In this document: positions 48,757 to 60,218 of the stretch, one piece after another
Layout of the letters: each line of letters opens with the position of its first letter
How positions within the stretch are numbered: the stretch's first letter is position 1
Assembly: GCA_030035585.1 (NCBI GenBank)
Contig: CM057461.1
Span: 174,293,624-174,357,623, forward strand
DNA length: 64,000 bases
Source of the DNA: Dugong dugon
Taxonomy: Eukaryota; Chordata; Mammalia; Sirenia; Dugongidae
Direction: 5' to 3'
Translations under genes and position numbers: made by a program
Notes under the pieces: generated by a model
What the model saw: only the letters and a program-made list of their open reading frames with translations
Told to the model about the DNA's origin: nothing
The model's database searches: none

Positions 48757-48918
48757 TGGAGCCCTGGTAGTACAGTGGTTAAGAATTCAGCCGCTAACCA
48801 AAAGGGCAGCGGTTCAAATCCACCGGCTGCTCCTTGGAAACCCTATGGGGCGGTTCTACTCTGTCCTACAGGGTTGCTATGAGTCGGAACCAATTCGACG
48901 GAACCTAATAAAAACAAC
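48757..48918 (+). mobile_element. AfroSINE with RTE-like tail
   Basis: GGAGCCCTGGTAGTACAGTG head, GGCAGCGGTTCAAATCC B-box-like segment, GGAAACCCTATGGGGCG centre, then CGACGGAACCTAATAAAAAC, an RTE-like end rather than the usual GGGTTTGG end. Confidence 0.9.
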
Positions 48919-49081
48919 ACTTGTCTCTTCTTAGTGAGAAAATGCAGAGATGATTATCAGAGTAATTTTCATATTTACAAAATCAAGGCATCTACAGTTA
49001 GAAAACCCTGAGTCTTTGGGCAGGAAAAATGACCCTTGTGCAAATTCATATATTATCCTCTGTGCCATTTGGATATTTAAG

Positions 49082-49920
49082 TTTTAAATAAATATTTTAT
49101 TGAAGTATAACATACCTACAGAAGAGTGAAAAATCACAAATACATATGTCACGAAATTTTTCCAAGGAAAAACACTTGTGTGTCCAACACCTAGTTCAAG
49201 GTATAAAACACTATCAGCACCCAGAAGTTGCCCTTGTGTCTTCTGACAATCACTATACCCTCCCCCTCTCAAAAGGCACCCTGACTTGGAGAACCACAGA
49301 CTGATTTCACCTATTCATAAATAAATAAAAAGGTACTAGTGGACTGACAGAGTATGTACTCTCTTGTGTCTGAACTCTTTCACTCATTATCTTTGTGAGA
49401 CTTAATTCATGTTACATTGAAAACAGTAGTTCATTTACTTTCATTTGCTATATAATATTCCATTGCATGACTATGCCAAAATTAATTAATCCAGTCTACT
49501 TTTGATTAAAATTTAGGTTGTTACCAAATAATGCTGCTATGAACATTCTTAAACCTGTTCTTAGTTTTATACATAAATACATAAATACATATGTATTTGT
49601 TTTGGGTGTATGCCTAGGAGTGAAATGCTGGGTCATAGGGTAGCATTAGTAGCTAGCTAGCAGTAAACAGTTTCCCAAAATGGCTCTAACAATTTCACTC
49701 TCCCTTGCAGTGTGTGAGAGTTACTCCACATCCTCACCAACATTTCTACTTTAATCTAAGCCAGTCTGACGGGTGCATATATTATCCCCTTGTTATTTTG
49801 ATTTTCTCTGATAATTAATTACACTGGGCAGCTTGTTATATGTATATTGCTCATTCAAATATTTGCTTTTGGGAAGTACTTGTTCAAGCTTTTGAACATT
49901 TTTCTGTTGTGCTGCATGTT
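49082..49920 (-). repeat. Old L1 3' end (L1M type), minus strand
   Basis: The left end (TTTTATTGAAGTATAACATA) and internal landmarks (TTCCATTGCATGACTATGCC, ATGCTGCTATGAACATTC, GTGTATGCCTAGGAGTG) are those of an old mammalian L1 3' UTR and ORF2 C-terminus read in reverse. It is probably the 3' part of the same insertion as 49930-50690. Confidence 0.85.
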
Positions 49921-49967
49921 AAAAAAAAATAAAAAGATATCATGACCAAGTTGGGTTTATTCCAGGA

Positions 49968-50123
49968 ATTAGCCCTGGTGGTGCAGTGGTTACGAGCTCA
50001 GCTGCTAACCAAAAGGTTGGCAGTTCGAATCCACCAGCTGCTCTTTAGAAACCTATAGGGCAGTTCTATTCTGTCCCATAGGGCACTATGAGTCGGAACT
50101 GACTCGATGGCAATGGGCTGGCA
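49968..50123 (+). mobile_element. AfroSINE inserted in old L1
   Basis: AGCCCTGGTGGTGCAGTGG head, GGCAGTTCGAATCCACCAG B-box-like segment, and CTATGAGTCGGAACTGACTC core with a GGCAATGGGCTGG tail. Confidence 0.93.
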
Positions 50124-50273
50124 TGCAAAAATCGATCAATACAACTTGTTACATTAACAAAATTAAGAAAAACTCTACAGGCACCCAATAGACGCAGAAC
50201 AAGCATGTGATAAAATAAAACCTATTTCTGATCAAATCAAATAAAAAAAATAAAACAAAAATCTATGCAAACT

Positions 50274-50474
50274 AAGAATAAACCAGTTGCCGTTGAGTTG
50301 ATTCTGACTCATGGAGATCCCATGAATGGGAGAGTAGAACTGTGATCTATCAATGACTGATATTTTTATAAGCAGATCTTGAGGCCTTTCTTCTGAGGCA
50401 ACTCTGGGTGGACTCAAACTTGTAACCTTTTGGTAAGCAGCTGAGCATGTTAACTTTTTGCACAACCCAGGGAT
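50274..50474 (-). mobile_element. AfroSINE, long subfamily, minus strand, inserted in old L1
   Basis: In reverse it shows CCAGTTGCCGTTGAGTTG (tail side), AAGCAGATCTTGAGGCC and CTGAGCATGTTAAC with CCCAGGGATT (head side). It is more diverged than its neighbour. Confidence 0.85.
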
Positions 50475-50690
50475 TTCAAATTAAGAATAGAAGAGATACC
50501 CATTAATCTAATGAAAGTTATTAACAAAATTCTTAGAGCAAATGTAATGTTTAATGGTAAGATATTAAAAGTTTTGTTTCCATTTGAGAAAGCAAGAATT
50601 CTGCCTGTTATAACCACTTTTATTCAACATTTTACTCCAGGTCATTAACATGTGAAAGCGGATTTTTAACGATGGTAGGAAAAAGCAATA

Positions 50691-51807
50691 TACAAACACA
50701 ACTTGGCATTACACTATCAACCAAATTATGTTAGAGCAGTCAAAATTGTTTAAAGGAGATATTACATATAATGTAATTTTATATTCTTAGATCATTTCTG
50801 CATTCAGGTTTAACAATATATATATAAAAAACATGCTGTATATGTGTGCCAGGTGCCATTTCTAGGAAGAGTCTATGTTTTACTCCAAATTCATGTCCTT
50901 ATAATTGTGACTGTGTGCATGTGTGTCTTAAATATCCTTTCTACAGTGAAAAAGTAATGTTAGTATTTGTCAAATGATATTTTTTAACACAAACTGTTGG
51001 CAGACATAGTTCAGTCCCTCTAATTTTTTTTAAAAAAAAGCTAGTCCATGAATCCTAAACGTCTGAGAAGTATGGTCATGAGGAGCACTTTTAATCTATG
51101 TATATATCCTTAATTTCTGCTACTTTGCTTATTCATTTCACTCTAAAACGTCCTCAAAGAAAACTGGAAAAGAAGCTATACTCTATATGGCAGTCTCTTG
51201 CTAAAAAAACTTGAAGTTTTTTTTTTTTCTTTGTCTTCTACAGTTTTTCTTTAGCATGGTTGCTAAATCTTTATCAAAATATAAAATTAAAAAATAAGTA
51301 AAAGGGGAAAAAAAAAGCCAATTTGGAATAAAAACAAATGATAATTTTATAAGCCTCTGCATATTCTGGGAAATAAGTTAAAACCATCTTTTGAAACAAT
51401 TTTTTTGCCAAATTTTAATATAATTAATCTACCTGAAACTGCTTCATTCTGATAAAGTCTATTACAAAGGTAAACATGAAATTAATGGCTAATGTTTTAC
51501 ACATTTTGACAAGGAGGTCAAGAGGCAGAATGACTACCTGAAAAGAGGGAATGTGAAGCTATTGAATGCTCCAATATAGAGAAATTCATGTATTTATTAT
51601 TGTAGGATTATAAATTCTCATGACATGACAGTAAATTCCCTATCATCTACCTGAGGAAAATGATCCGTACCTCTAGGATCTGAGCAGATGCAGTGAGTGG
51701 AGGGTATGATAAATGTAAGTATGCTATGTTATTTCTGTAATTTGAAGGAATGTATATTTTTTCAGTGGAACACATACCCACCCCCATCGTTACAATTATG
51801 TTTACTT
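50691..51807. other. AT-rich non-coding stretch
   Basis: I see no gene or recognised repeat. There is a short TA patch at 50814-50824 and a T-run near 51219-51229. Confidence 0.45.
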
Positions 51808-52003
51808 ACATATGTTTGGTAAAGTACAGGGCCAGTGAAAAGAAGGGAAATGCTCAATGAGACGGACTGACATAACAGCCCCAACAATGGACTCAAACAT
51901 ACCATTGATCATGAAGACGAGGAAGGACGGGGCAACATTTCCTTCTGTTATACATAAGGTCACCATGAGTCAGAGCCAACTAGATGGCAACTAACAACAA
52001 CAT
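51808..52003 (+). mobile_element. RTE LINE 3' end, short
   Basis: It starts at TATGTTTGGTAAAGTACAGG, the same point of the element as the LGKVEG segment of other copies, and ends in CAACTAACAACAAC. It is 5'-truncated and diverged. Confidence 0.85.
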
Positions 52004-52018
52004 ACGCATAGTAGCAGG

Positions 52019-52112
52019 GAGATAAGACTGACAGGCTGAGAGATGGAGAGACTGACAGACAGAAACAGAGAAAGGAAGAAAGAGAGAAAGAAAAGAGTTA
52101 AAGGAGAGTACA
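52019..52112. repeat. GA-rich low-complexity tract
   Basis: A purine-rich run with GAGA, GACAGA and GAAAGA units directly after the RTE tail. Confidence 0.75.
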
Positions 52113-55100
52113 CACACAAAAATTCAAAGAACAACAGAGAGAGGAATGGGCAACAAAGATGAGTTGGCTGACGTACACAGTGAAGAAAAGCAATAAGCAT
52201 ATTCCAGTTGCTGAGAAGTATCAGTTACACTTCTAGTCTCATGGTTGATTGTTTAACCACTGTTATCTGCTTTGATTCTTCAAAGTTACTAGTTTACGAA
52301 AGTATACTCTCTGTATTTACTTCCCTAACGTGAAATTCAGAATTTATGAAATTAAAAGTGAAAACACAGTTTTATACTAATCAAAATAAACTTCTTAATA
52401 GAATTTAATCTAGAACAATATGTGCTAGTTTACCAAGATGCTCTGCTGAGTTAAATAAGGAATATAATCAACCACTACTAGGAAGAGGGGATTAATAAAA
52501 TCATAGTCCATAAAGGTGCATTTTTGTTTTTTACTACCAGCAATAGGAGTATGGCTAGCATTTTCTCTCTTAGCCTAACAAAAACCTAGTTCTATATAAG
52601 AAATGAAATTCTGAGATAGATGTTAGATCTAACATAGAAATATACTTTCTATTACTTCTGACATGTTGCATGGTTTTCACTTTACAAATAGACAATATAT
52701 CTTTTAATGCAGTGTGATAAAACCATCCTCCTCCACCCACTTCAAAGGTGTATCACTAAAATTAATTCAATTTTAATCATCAGAACTGTACATGGTTTGA
52801 GCAATCAATGAACTCAAAATAAAAAGTCACTACTGTTACCCAGTTCCTCATACATTTCGTTGAAATGTTTTCTTGTCCTAAAAAAGATCTTTTGATAAGG
52901 GCAGTTACAAATACCTGTTGACCCTAAATTTTAAGATATAACTCGATTATCACCTCCATATCTGATTCCTATACATTATCTAACCTTTGTGACATTACAA
53001 ATATATTGGATTCACATATTTTTAGCTTGCATTTCATAAATACTCTAACATAATTTCTTAAAATTTTACAAGCTTATATGATAAAATTATTCAGGTAAAT
53101 TTTAGTTTAAAAAATCATACAATGTATGATTAAGTTCAATATTAAAATGCCCCAAAAATTCACTTTAAAGGTATAGAGCTATAGAGCTTTGTAAGAAAAA
53201 TGCACAATTAATCTGGACTTTCTAGAGAAAATCACAGAAAGTATTTTCGGGTGTGAATTAGTCTGTAATTGCTTTGGAGTTGAATTGCGTATGATGTCAT
53301 ATTGGATGTGGGAGCTGAAGGCAGGGCTGCTGCAATGACAGAGGCAGTCAGTAAGTCTTAGAGCCAGAAGTGGTCAACTGTCTAAGACTCACTCCTTCAT
53401 GCGCAATAAGCAGAAATAGTGAGCACTAATGCATATGAAATGCAAAGATTTTCCATTATCTCTTGTCCTGGGTGTGGTAGAAAAATCACAAATTAGCAAT
53501 TCATTTCAGAGTTACAATATCAATAATAAAGCAAAATACAGTTATTCATGTAATACATTAATATTCTCTCACAAGTTTCTATTACTGTGTAAACAAATAA
53601 ATGGAAGTTACTGTGTGGCAAAAAATTGTGTGGTATTCATTCTATATACTTGTCAAAATTCAGTTTGAATCTGGAAGCCTCTATGAGGAAAGCAACAAGC
53701 CAAATATTATTATAAATCACGTTTTTTTCTAAAGGACGTGTTCATAAATAATAAGGAAAGAATACTGTGGTTATATTATGTTGGACATAGAAAAAAAAAG
53801 ATACTGCCTTTCAGTCTTTAATTTTGACTCAATGTGTGCTTTTTAATTGCTTCAATTATGTTCTAATAGTTCAACATTATTCTGATTAATTTCTAGCTAC
53901 TGGGTCTTCAAAAGATTATTATTAACCTAACTCTCTTAAATTGCTGGTTTCTTTGTTTTAGCAAGCACTGAGAAACTCATAAAACAAGTTTGTTCATGTC
54001 AAATTTTAGATTAAAAACAGATTGCTCCCTTTATGTTCTAACAGAGTTGAAGCAGGATAAAGTCACCTCAATTATCACTGTCCCTGGACTTTATTGTGCA
54101 CTATCATCTAAGATAAATAATTACCTAGGCTTTCTAGCTTGCAAGTGATTCACACATTTAAAAGTCTATAATTTTGTGCATTTTTGCCCCTTTTATGGCA
54201 CAATTAAAGTTTGTTGACAATAAATATTATAAACGTTTATTCATTTTTTGGTAGAAATATTTGGTGCTATGGAATTGCTAGAAAGATGATTTTCTAAATT
54301 ATAGAAATCTTATGCAATGCTTTAAAATTTTTAAACATTCAAATATAGGAATATTCATGACCACATTAATACAAGCATGTTATAAAATTCCATGGTGTTC
54401 ATGTCTATAATAAATAACCACTAAAATAATTTGGTATAAAATTAAGTTATTACTTACTGTTACTTCTCCTTGAAATAAAAGTAAGTACAATTTAAAAAAT
54501 AGGGAAATAAAGAGAATATTGATGGAACACAAACACATTTTGAATATTGCCATTAACAACAATATGAAAAAAACCTCTAATATTGCCTAGAAACTAACAA
54601 TTTACCATCTTCATAATTACCTCATCTATGCATCATATACACACATACGTGCATATGTGCACAATATTTTATTTTCTGAGTATTTACAGACAATGGTTAA
54701 ATAAAATCAAAATATATATTTTAGAAGGAAGAATCTTCAAAAATACAAAAAGCTATTTATATCAAATACAAACATTTATGGACCACTTAGACATTCACCT
54801 TTATGCTAGGTTCTGTAGAAGATACACACTAATTTTTCTGTAAAACTTCCATATACAGGAATCATTGTGTTTCATTGAAAATCATACTGTACCAGTATGA
54901 AGTAGCTAGATGGAACTAGCTAATATTTCAATAAGGCCCTAATGAGACAGACAGAAGCGATATGAGTTCTGAGAAGAGACTGGAGGTGGGACTTGGGTTG
55001 TCTTTACAAATTTAAATAGTAAAAAATATATATATAAATAAAAGGAAGCATATTATCCTAGACAGGGTGGGGTTTAAGGCTTGGGGACACAAGAAAAAAA

Positions 55101-56724
55101 ACAACAAAAAACTCAGCAGGTGAAATGAGTGTGTAGTATTCAGTAAAGAGTAAGAAAGCCAATAAATTAGAACTGAGGATCTGGAATGGTGACTAATACA
55201 ATTATAAAATGAATATATTATTAAATTTATTAACACTTTGGAAGTCCACAAAGGATATTTTGTAAAAAATTAAACCATAAACATACAAGGTCATGTAAAA
55301 TTGTAAAAAGGGTCAATTCCTTTTCTATTTCTACCTTTAACATTTTAATTTATTAAAGTTGTACCTGAGTCAATATAAAATATTATTGCCTATTAAAATT
55401 TTAATTGACCTTGCTTTTACTGAAATATTCAGGACACTGATAAAAGGAAGAGTTGCAGCTCTCTTAAAAACCTAATTCAAGATTGTACTTGCAAGACATA
55501 AACAATCATCATCAGATTAAAAATTTTTATTTTCTGCCAGAATTCTAAACTTTATTTCCATGTTAACTTTTAATGTGCCCCGTATTTATTTCTTAAAGGG
55601 ATAGAAACAACAATTTTACAATAATCACATGCTGATAAAAATCAGAATTAGTCAAGTTAATACTATAAAGTCTGTTTCGTCTCAGAAAATAAAAAGAGTT
55701 TTTACACTCTGTTCTTAATTCAGTTGAAAATATTTACTTTGTTCTTAATATTTTTCCTGTAGAAAGGGCAATGGCATCTTCTGGTGTCACAGATCAGAAA
55801 ACAACATTTTCTCAGAGACTTCTGTTCAAACATCTACAGAAAATGTTCATAAGTCAAAGTAATGAGACTAGTTCATGAAGAGTATAGTATATATTTGAAA
55901 CTTCTGTCTTTTTAATCACTTAACTACTTTTTGTCATACAAGAAAAAAAAGGAAAGTTTAGAAGGGGTGCAGAAAACTGGCTGACCTATACAAGATTGCT
56001 GATAATTATTTCACCCAAAAGAAAGGCAACTTCATATGGTTCAACCTAAAAATAACAAAGTATGACTAAGATAATGTCATAAAGGAATTATGCATGAAGC
56101 AAAGTAGAAAGTGACATTCTGACTCAATACATTTCTTATGAATCACATATATTCACCGGAGAAATGGACAGGAAGAACCATTTTAATAACCTTATAAATT
56201 AAATATGACCAGTGGAGTATCATTATGTAGGCTCTTGATTACCTCAAACCCATTTACAACACTGGTCATAAGTAAGCCACTAAATAAAGTTTAGATGTAC
56301 CGATTTGATAAAAATTCTTCACTCAACCTCTCAACTCCTCAATTCCAAACATATACACATTTATATGACAGCATGTCTTTGCTTAGGATTTTACAGGAGA
56401 TAATAACATAAAAGAGAAAATTCAAAACTATTTTCTATATTTATACCCCTCACTGAATTTCATTTTGGTAAGTTTGTTATTAAAAGTCTCAATTCCCTGG
56501 AATTGTAATTTCAAACTTTAGAGCAATCGCTAATGAGAAGACCCACTATTTAAACTAAGTTGCAGTGTTTAAATGTTGAGTGTATCAAATCAAAACATTA
56601 AGATCAGTTTCACAGAGAATCCATGCGGCACTAGATAAATAACTTTTCTGTCTTCATAATGTGATAATTGCATCCATACAGCATTTTCACTTATTTTTAC
56701 ATTTCACCAACTTTTCTACCCCAT
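52113..56724. other. Long AT-rich non-coding stretch with no recognised repeat
   Basis: About 4.6 kb without an AfroSINE, L1 or RTE, the longest such gap in the window. No exon or RNA gene is visible. The part at 53240-53420 is less AT-rich and holds a CRE-like TGATGTCA at about 53294. The short open frames here (for example 53429-53668 and 54628-54843) show no motif. Confidence 0.5.
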
Positions 56725-56890
56725 GGGGAAACGCTGGTGGCGTAGTAGTTAAGAGTTTGGCTATTAACGGAAAGGTCAGCAGTTTGAATCCACAGGCACT
56801 CCTTGGTAACCCTATGGGGCAGTTCTACTCCGTCATATAGGGTCGCTATGAGTTGGAACTGACTCCATGGCAATGGGTTTGGTTTTGGTC
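56725..56890 (+). mobile_element. AfroSINE
   Basis: Head GCTGGTGGCGTAGTAGTTAA, B-box-like CAGCAGTTTGAATCCAC, centre CCTATGGGGCAGTTC, core GTCGCTATGAGTTGGAAC and tail GGCAATGGGTTTGG. Confidence 0.93.
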
Positions 56891-56896
56891 TACCCA

Positions 56897-57073
56897 ATGA
56901 AGTTCCTGTGTAGTGGAAACAATTAAGCACGTGGCCACTAACCACCAAAACGTCTAGGAAGGAAGGCTTTGTGATCTACTTCTAAAAGACCACCCCCATT
57001 AAAAAGCCCTATGAGCACAGTTCTACTCTGAAAACACATGGGTTCACCATAAGTTTGAATTGACTGAACAGAA

Positions 57074-57105
<32 letters not shown>
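56897..57105 (+). mobile_element. AfroSINE (tRNA-Asn-like subfamily) with a 29-T tail
   Basis: GAAGTTCCTGTGTAGTGG head, GGAAGGAAGGCTTTGTGATC middle and GCCCTATGAGCACAGTTC centre, ending in a run of 29 T at 57077-57105. It sits directly after another AfroSINE in the same orientation. Confidence 0.85.
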
Positions 57106-57107
<2 letters not shown>

Positions 57108-57247
57108 GAGATGGATTGACCCAGCAGCTGCAACAATGGACTCAAGCAAAACGATTATAAGGATGGCCTGGTAACAGGCAGTGTTTCATTCTATTGTACG
57201 TAGGGTTGTTAGGAGTTTCAACTGATTCAACAGCACCTAATGACAAC
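57106..57247 (+). mobile_element. RTE LINE 3'-end fragment
   Basis: ACGAGATGGATTGACCCAGC through GCAGTGTTTCATTCTATTG to AACAGCACCTAATGACAAC matches the terminal 140 bases of the RTE copies at 34345-34487 and 46630-46769. Confidence 0.88.
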
Positions 57248-58689
57248 TTTTTATTTATCTCATTTTCTTTCTTGTAATCATTATATTGGCAATCTGTTTT
57301 TTTCCTACTCTCTCAACTCTGTTATACTATGCTAAATAATGATTGACCAAATATTCAAACTAGAAAAGTTAAGAGAAATAGGTTGGAAGAGTGAGAGAGA
57401 CACTGAAAGACAGACAGACAGATAGAAGGAAGGAGGGAAGAAGAGAAGCAGGAAAGTAGGGAAAGAAGAAGTGAGGGAGGGAAGGGGAGAGTGGGAACTA
57501 GAGGGAGAGGGAGAGAGAGAACAAGAGTCAACAAACTTTTTTTTTCTACACCTATATCCACAAGGGTTTTTTTTTTTTTTTTTTTCTCTCTATGTAATCA
57601 AAATAGTATCTGAAATTTAGGAATGCTCAGTATATATTTATTAAAGATAAATTAAGCTAAGAATTTTAAGACACATATTGTGAAATAGGTTTGAATTAGT
57701 GAGGAACAATACTTGAAGCAAAGTAACCAGTTAGAAAACTATGGCAGTGCTTTGGTATTTATGTCTTAAACTATAATAAAGACAAAAGGAAGAAAAAGGC
57801 AAATGTGAAATGTGACTAAATATGACAAACATGACTAAATATGACAAATTTGAAAAAAGACTCTAACTCTACTCATAGTTTGAATAGAAAAATGTGGTGC
57901 CATTAACAGAAAGTAGAAAGTAAGGTAATTTCTGATCCTAAAACCTGAATTTTGCTTTGTTACAGGTGATGACTGGATATTCACACATTGATTTCTAGCA
58001 CACAATTGAATCTATTTAATTAGATTTGTTTCCCAATAGGCAGTCATTGGGAAGTTATTCTGAATATATTACAACCACTCTATGTGTTTTACATTTACAT
58101 ATCAAGAGACTTATGAAGGAAGAATTGCACATCTGGTAAATCCTTCTGTATCTCTGCCGTGCTGAAAAGTGATAAAGATTGATGAGAATTTTACTGGTAG
58201 CAACTCATTGTTGAAGGAATTTGAAATTTTTCTTACGGTTTCCCTCTGTGAAGTCTACCAAAATGTTTCAAGTGCTTCCAATGTTTGTGTGACCAAACCT
58301 AATAAAATATATGTTATAAATATATGCGCAGGACTTGGAAAACTCTGTCCTAACCACAAGACTAAATGGCTCAAGAAACTGTACACTATATTTGATTTAT
58401 CCTTATGTTTGGATTTCAGTATATTTTCTTCTTGGAGTATCTGGAACAGAAAGAAGGTATTCTATTTAAAATACTCAGAAAATAATCCTGGTAAGATAGG
58501 TTGATAATAATTTTACGTATGTTATAAGAAAACATAATTTTGCCTTGATAGGTCATCAGAGAAGTGCAAGGTTAGGAACAGAAACCAACAGGCTAAAATA
58601 AATCACAAAACCAAATTTTGTGATTTAGTTTAAAACAGAATCTCCAAGAGCAAAGAACAATCTGAGTACTTGGATGTCTACTAGACACA
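57248..58689. other. Non-coding stretch with a purine-rich tract
   Basis: A GA-rich low-complexity tract lies at 57388-57530, a T-run at 57567-57585 and a two-unit tandem repeat of about 20 bp (GACTAAATATGACAAA) at 57812-57850. I see no gene. Confidence 0.55.
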
Positions 58690-59150
58690 ACTGATCACCC
58701 TCCGGAACATATTTTCCACAAGTCTTTTCCATATTAGTTAATGACACTATCATCCACCTATTTACTCAAGCCAAAGAGCAAGAAGTCATTTGTATTTGCA
58801 AACCAATCCAACTACAAGTGTTGCCAGTTCTATCTCCAAAATAGATTATGAAATGGTCACACTATTTTCAGCTCCCTCAGAATGAAAGGAGAGACTTCTA
58901 TTTTAAACATGAAACCATAAAAACACCACGTCCTTTTGAAACCCTACAATGGCTTCTTCTTGCAATTAGAATTAAATGCAAACTTTTACTGTGACCTAGA
59001 TTCAATTTTACCACTGAATTCCAATTTCACCTTATCTCTTACCACTCCTTTAGGTTTACTTTTCTCTGTAACCTTCTGTTTCATGATAACAACTAGTTTA
59101 TTCCTGCCTAACGACGTATTTACAATACCTGCATCAATAAACATTTTATA
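58690..59150 (+). repeat. L2 LINE fragment
   Basis: AACCCTACAATGGCTTCTTC, TAGAATTAAATGCAAAC and CCTTATCTCTTACCACTCC with GTTTATTCCTGCCTAAC follow the L2 sequence upstream of its 3' terminus. The 71-codon frame inside it is a remnant or chance. Confidence 0.6.
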
Positions 59151-59366
59151 GAACATAGCATCTTCTTAGAAACCCCAGAAATCATGACTGAAAATTCCTA
59201 ATTTGTTTGATCAGAGCTCTGTAATATTGCACCACTACAGAATTATAAGCAAGGTCCTCAGAGAGATTATTAAAGTGGAACAATCAAAGCAAAATCTATC
59301 TTCATAATGCAAACATTGCTCTAATCTAAATCTGAAACTTAAAGACTATATAAATTTTTTCAGTCC
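59151..59366. other. Short non-coding interval
   Basis: I see no gene or recognised repeat. Confidence 0.35.
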
Positions 59367-59449
59367 TATAATTAAGTATACTCTCGGGTCTCTATGAGTC
59401 GGAATCAACTCGACAGCAATGGGTTTGGTTTTTGGTTTATAATTAAGTA
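59367..59449 (+). mobile_element. AfroSINE 3' tail only (59 bp) between perfect 12-bp TSDs
   Basis: The insert at 59379-59437 carries only the 3' core (CTATGAGTCGGAATCAACTC) and tail (GGGTTTGGTTTTTGGTT) of AfroSINE. TATAATTAAGTA occurs at 59367-59378 and 59438-59449. Confidence 0.88.
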
Positions 59450-59683
59450 CGAATTATATAAGTGAAGGAAAAAATACACAGACATTTATACATATTCCAA
59501 AACTGAGGCAGCAAAATAGCACTAGGTGATTTTGTGACTAATATTAATCACATTGTATTTTAAAATTATTATTTAAGCCTGTCTTCCTCTTAAAATCCTC
59601 AATTATTTGCTAATAAAAGTAAATATAAATTTTTAAATACACCCACAGACCTATGACTACAAGCACATTGACCTAAAATTACT

Positions 59684-59808
59684 TGTTGTTGTTGTTAGTT
59701 GTTAGGTGCCGGCAAGTCAATTTTGACCCATGTGACAGAGTAGAAGTGCCCCATAGGGTTTTCTTGACTGTAATCTTTACAGAAGCAAAATTATCTAGGC
59801 TTTTGAAA
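59684..59808 (-). mobile_element. AfroSINE, long subfamily, head missing, minus strand
   Basis: GTTGTTGTTAGTTGTTAGG tail side, GAAGTGCCCCATAGGG centre and CTGTAATCTTTACAGAAGC internal segment. The sequence ends before the tRNA-like head, so the copy is 5'-truncated. Confidence 0.85.
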
Positions 59809-60218
59809 TTTTGCTTTTCAAGTATCCTGAAATTCCAATGTGATTTGAAGAATACAAATAATCCTGAAGTATCACAAAATGTGAACTGTATAAAATGTCA
59901 ACTTATTCTATACATTTATTCAGATATTTGTTTATTTTCTGGATAAAGCATGAAGCAGCATAGTTAATGTTAAGATATTGTATCTGGTATTCACTTTATT
60001 TTTTAAGGGCTTTGATTCAGCTATATAAAAACAACAACCCAGGCAGAAAATGGGTAAATGGACCTGACTCATATTTTCTCCAGTGAAATCTCTTATAATC
60101 ATTTCTAAGATGTGAACATTTCTGCAAAGGTAGAGATCTGCACAAGAAAGCATCTACAATTATATAAACAAACACACACATCATACAGAATTAAAGTGAT
60201 AAAAATAAGGATAGAAAT
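59809..60218. other. Non-coding interval
   Basis: I see no gene or recognised repeat. Confidence 0.4.

Larger units (their letters stand above)
49930..50690 (+). repeat. Old L1 ORF2 (RT region), plus strand, split by two AfroSINEs
   Basis: Left of the first SINE, CATGACCAAGTTGGGTTTAT is the RT segment that reads HDQVGFIP in L1. Between the SINEs (50126-50270) lie ACATTAACAAAATTAAG and AATAGACGCAGAACAAGCAT. Right of the second SINE, TTTTATTCAACATTTTACTC continues the same ORF2. Nucleotide landmarks stay in order across both insertions. All frames are decayed. Confidence 0.75.

Noticed and set aside
52019-57530. Two GA-rich tracts (52019-52112 and 57388-57530) as functional GAGA-type elements
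   Set aside because: Irregular purine-rich low-complexity DNA is common next to retroelement ends; nothing specific supports a function.
58169-58504. 111-codon plus-strand frame as an exon
   Set aside because: No domain, no codon bias visible by eye and no convincing splice-site pair; chance in AT-rich DNA.
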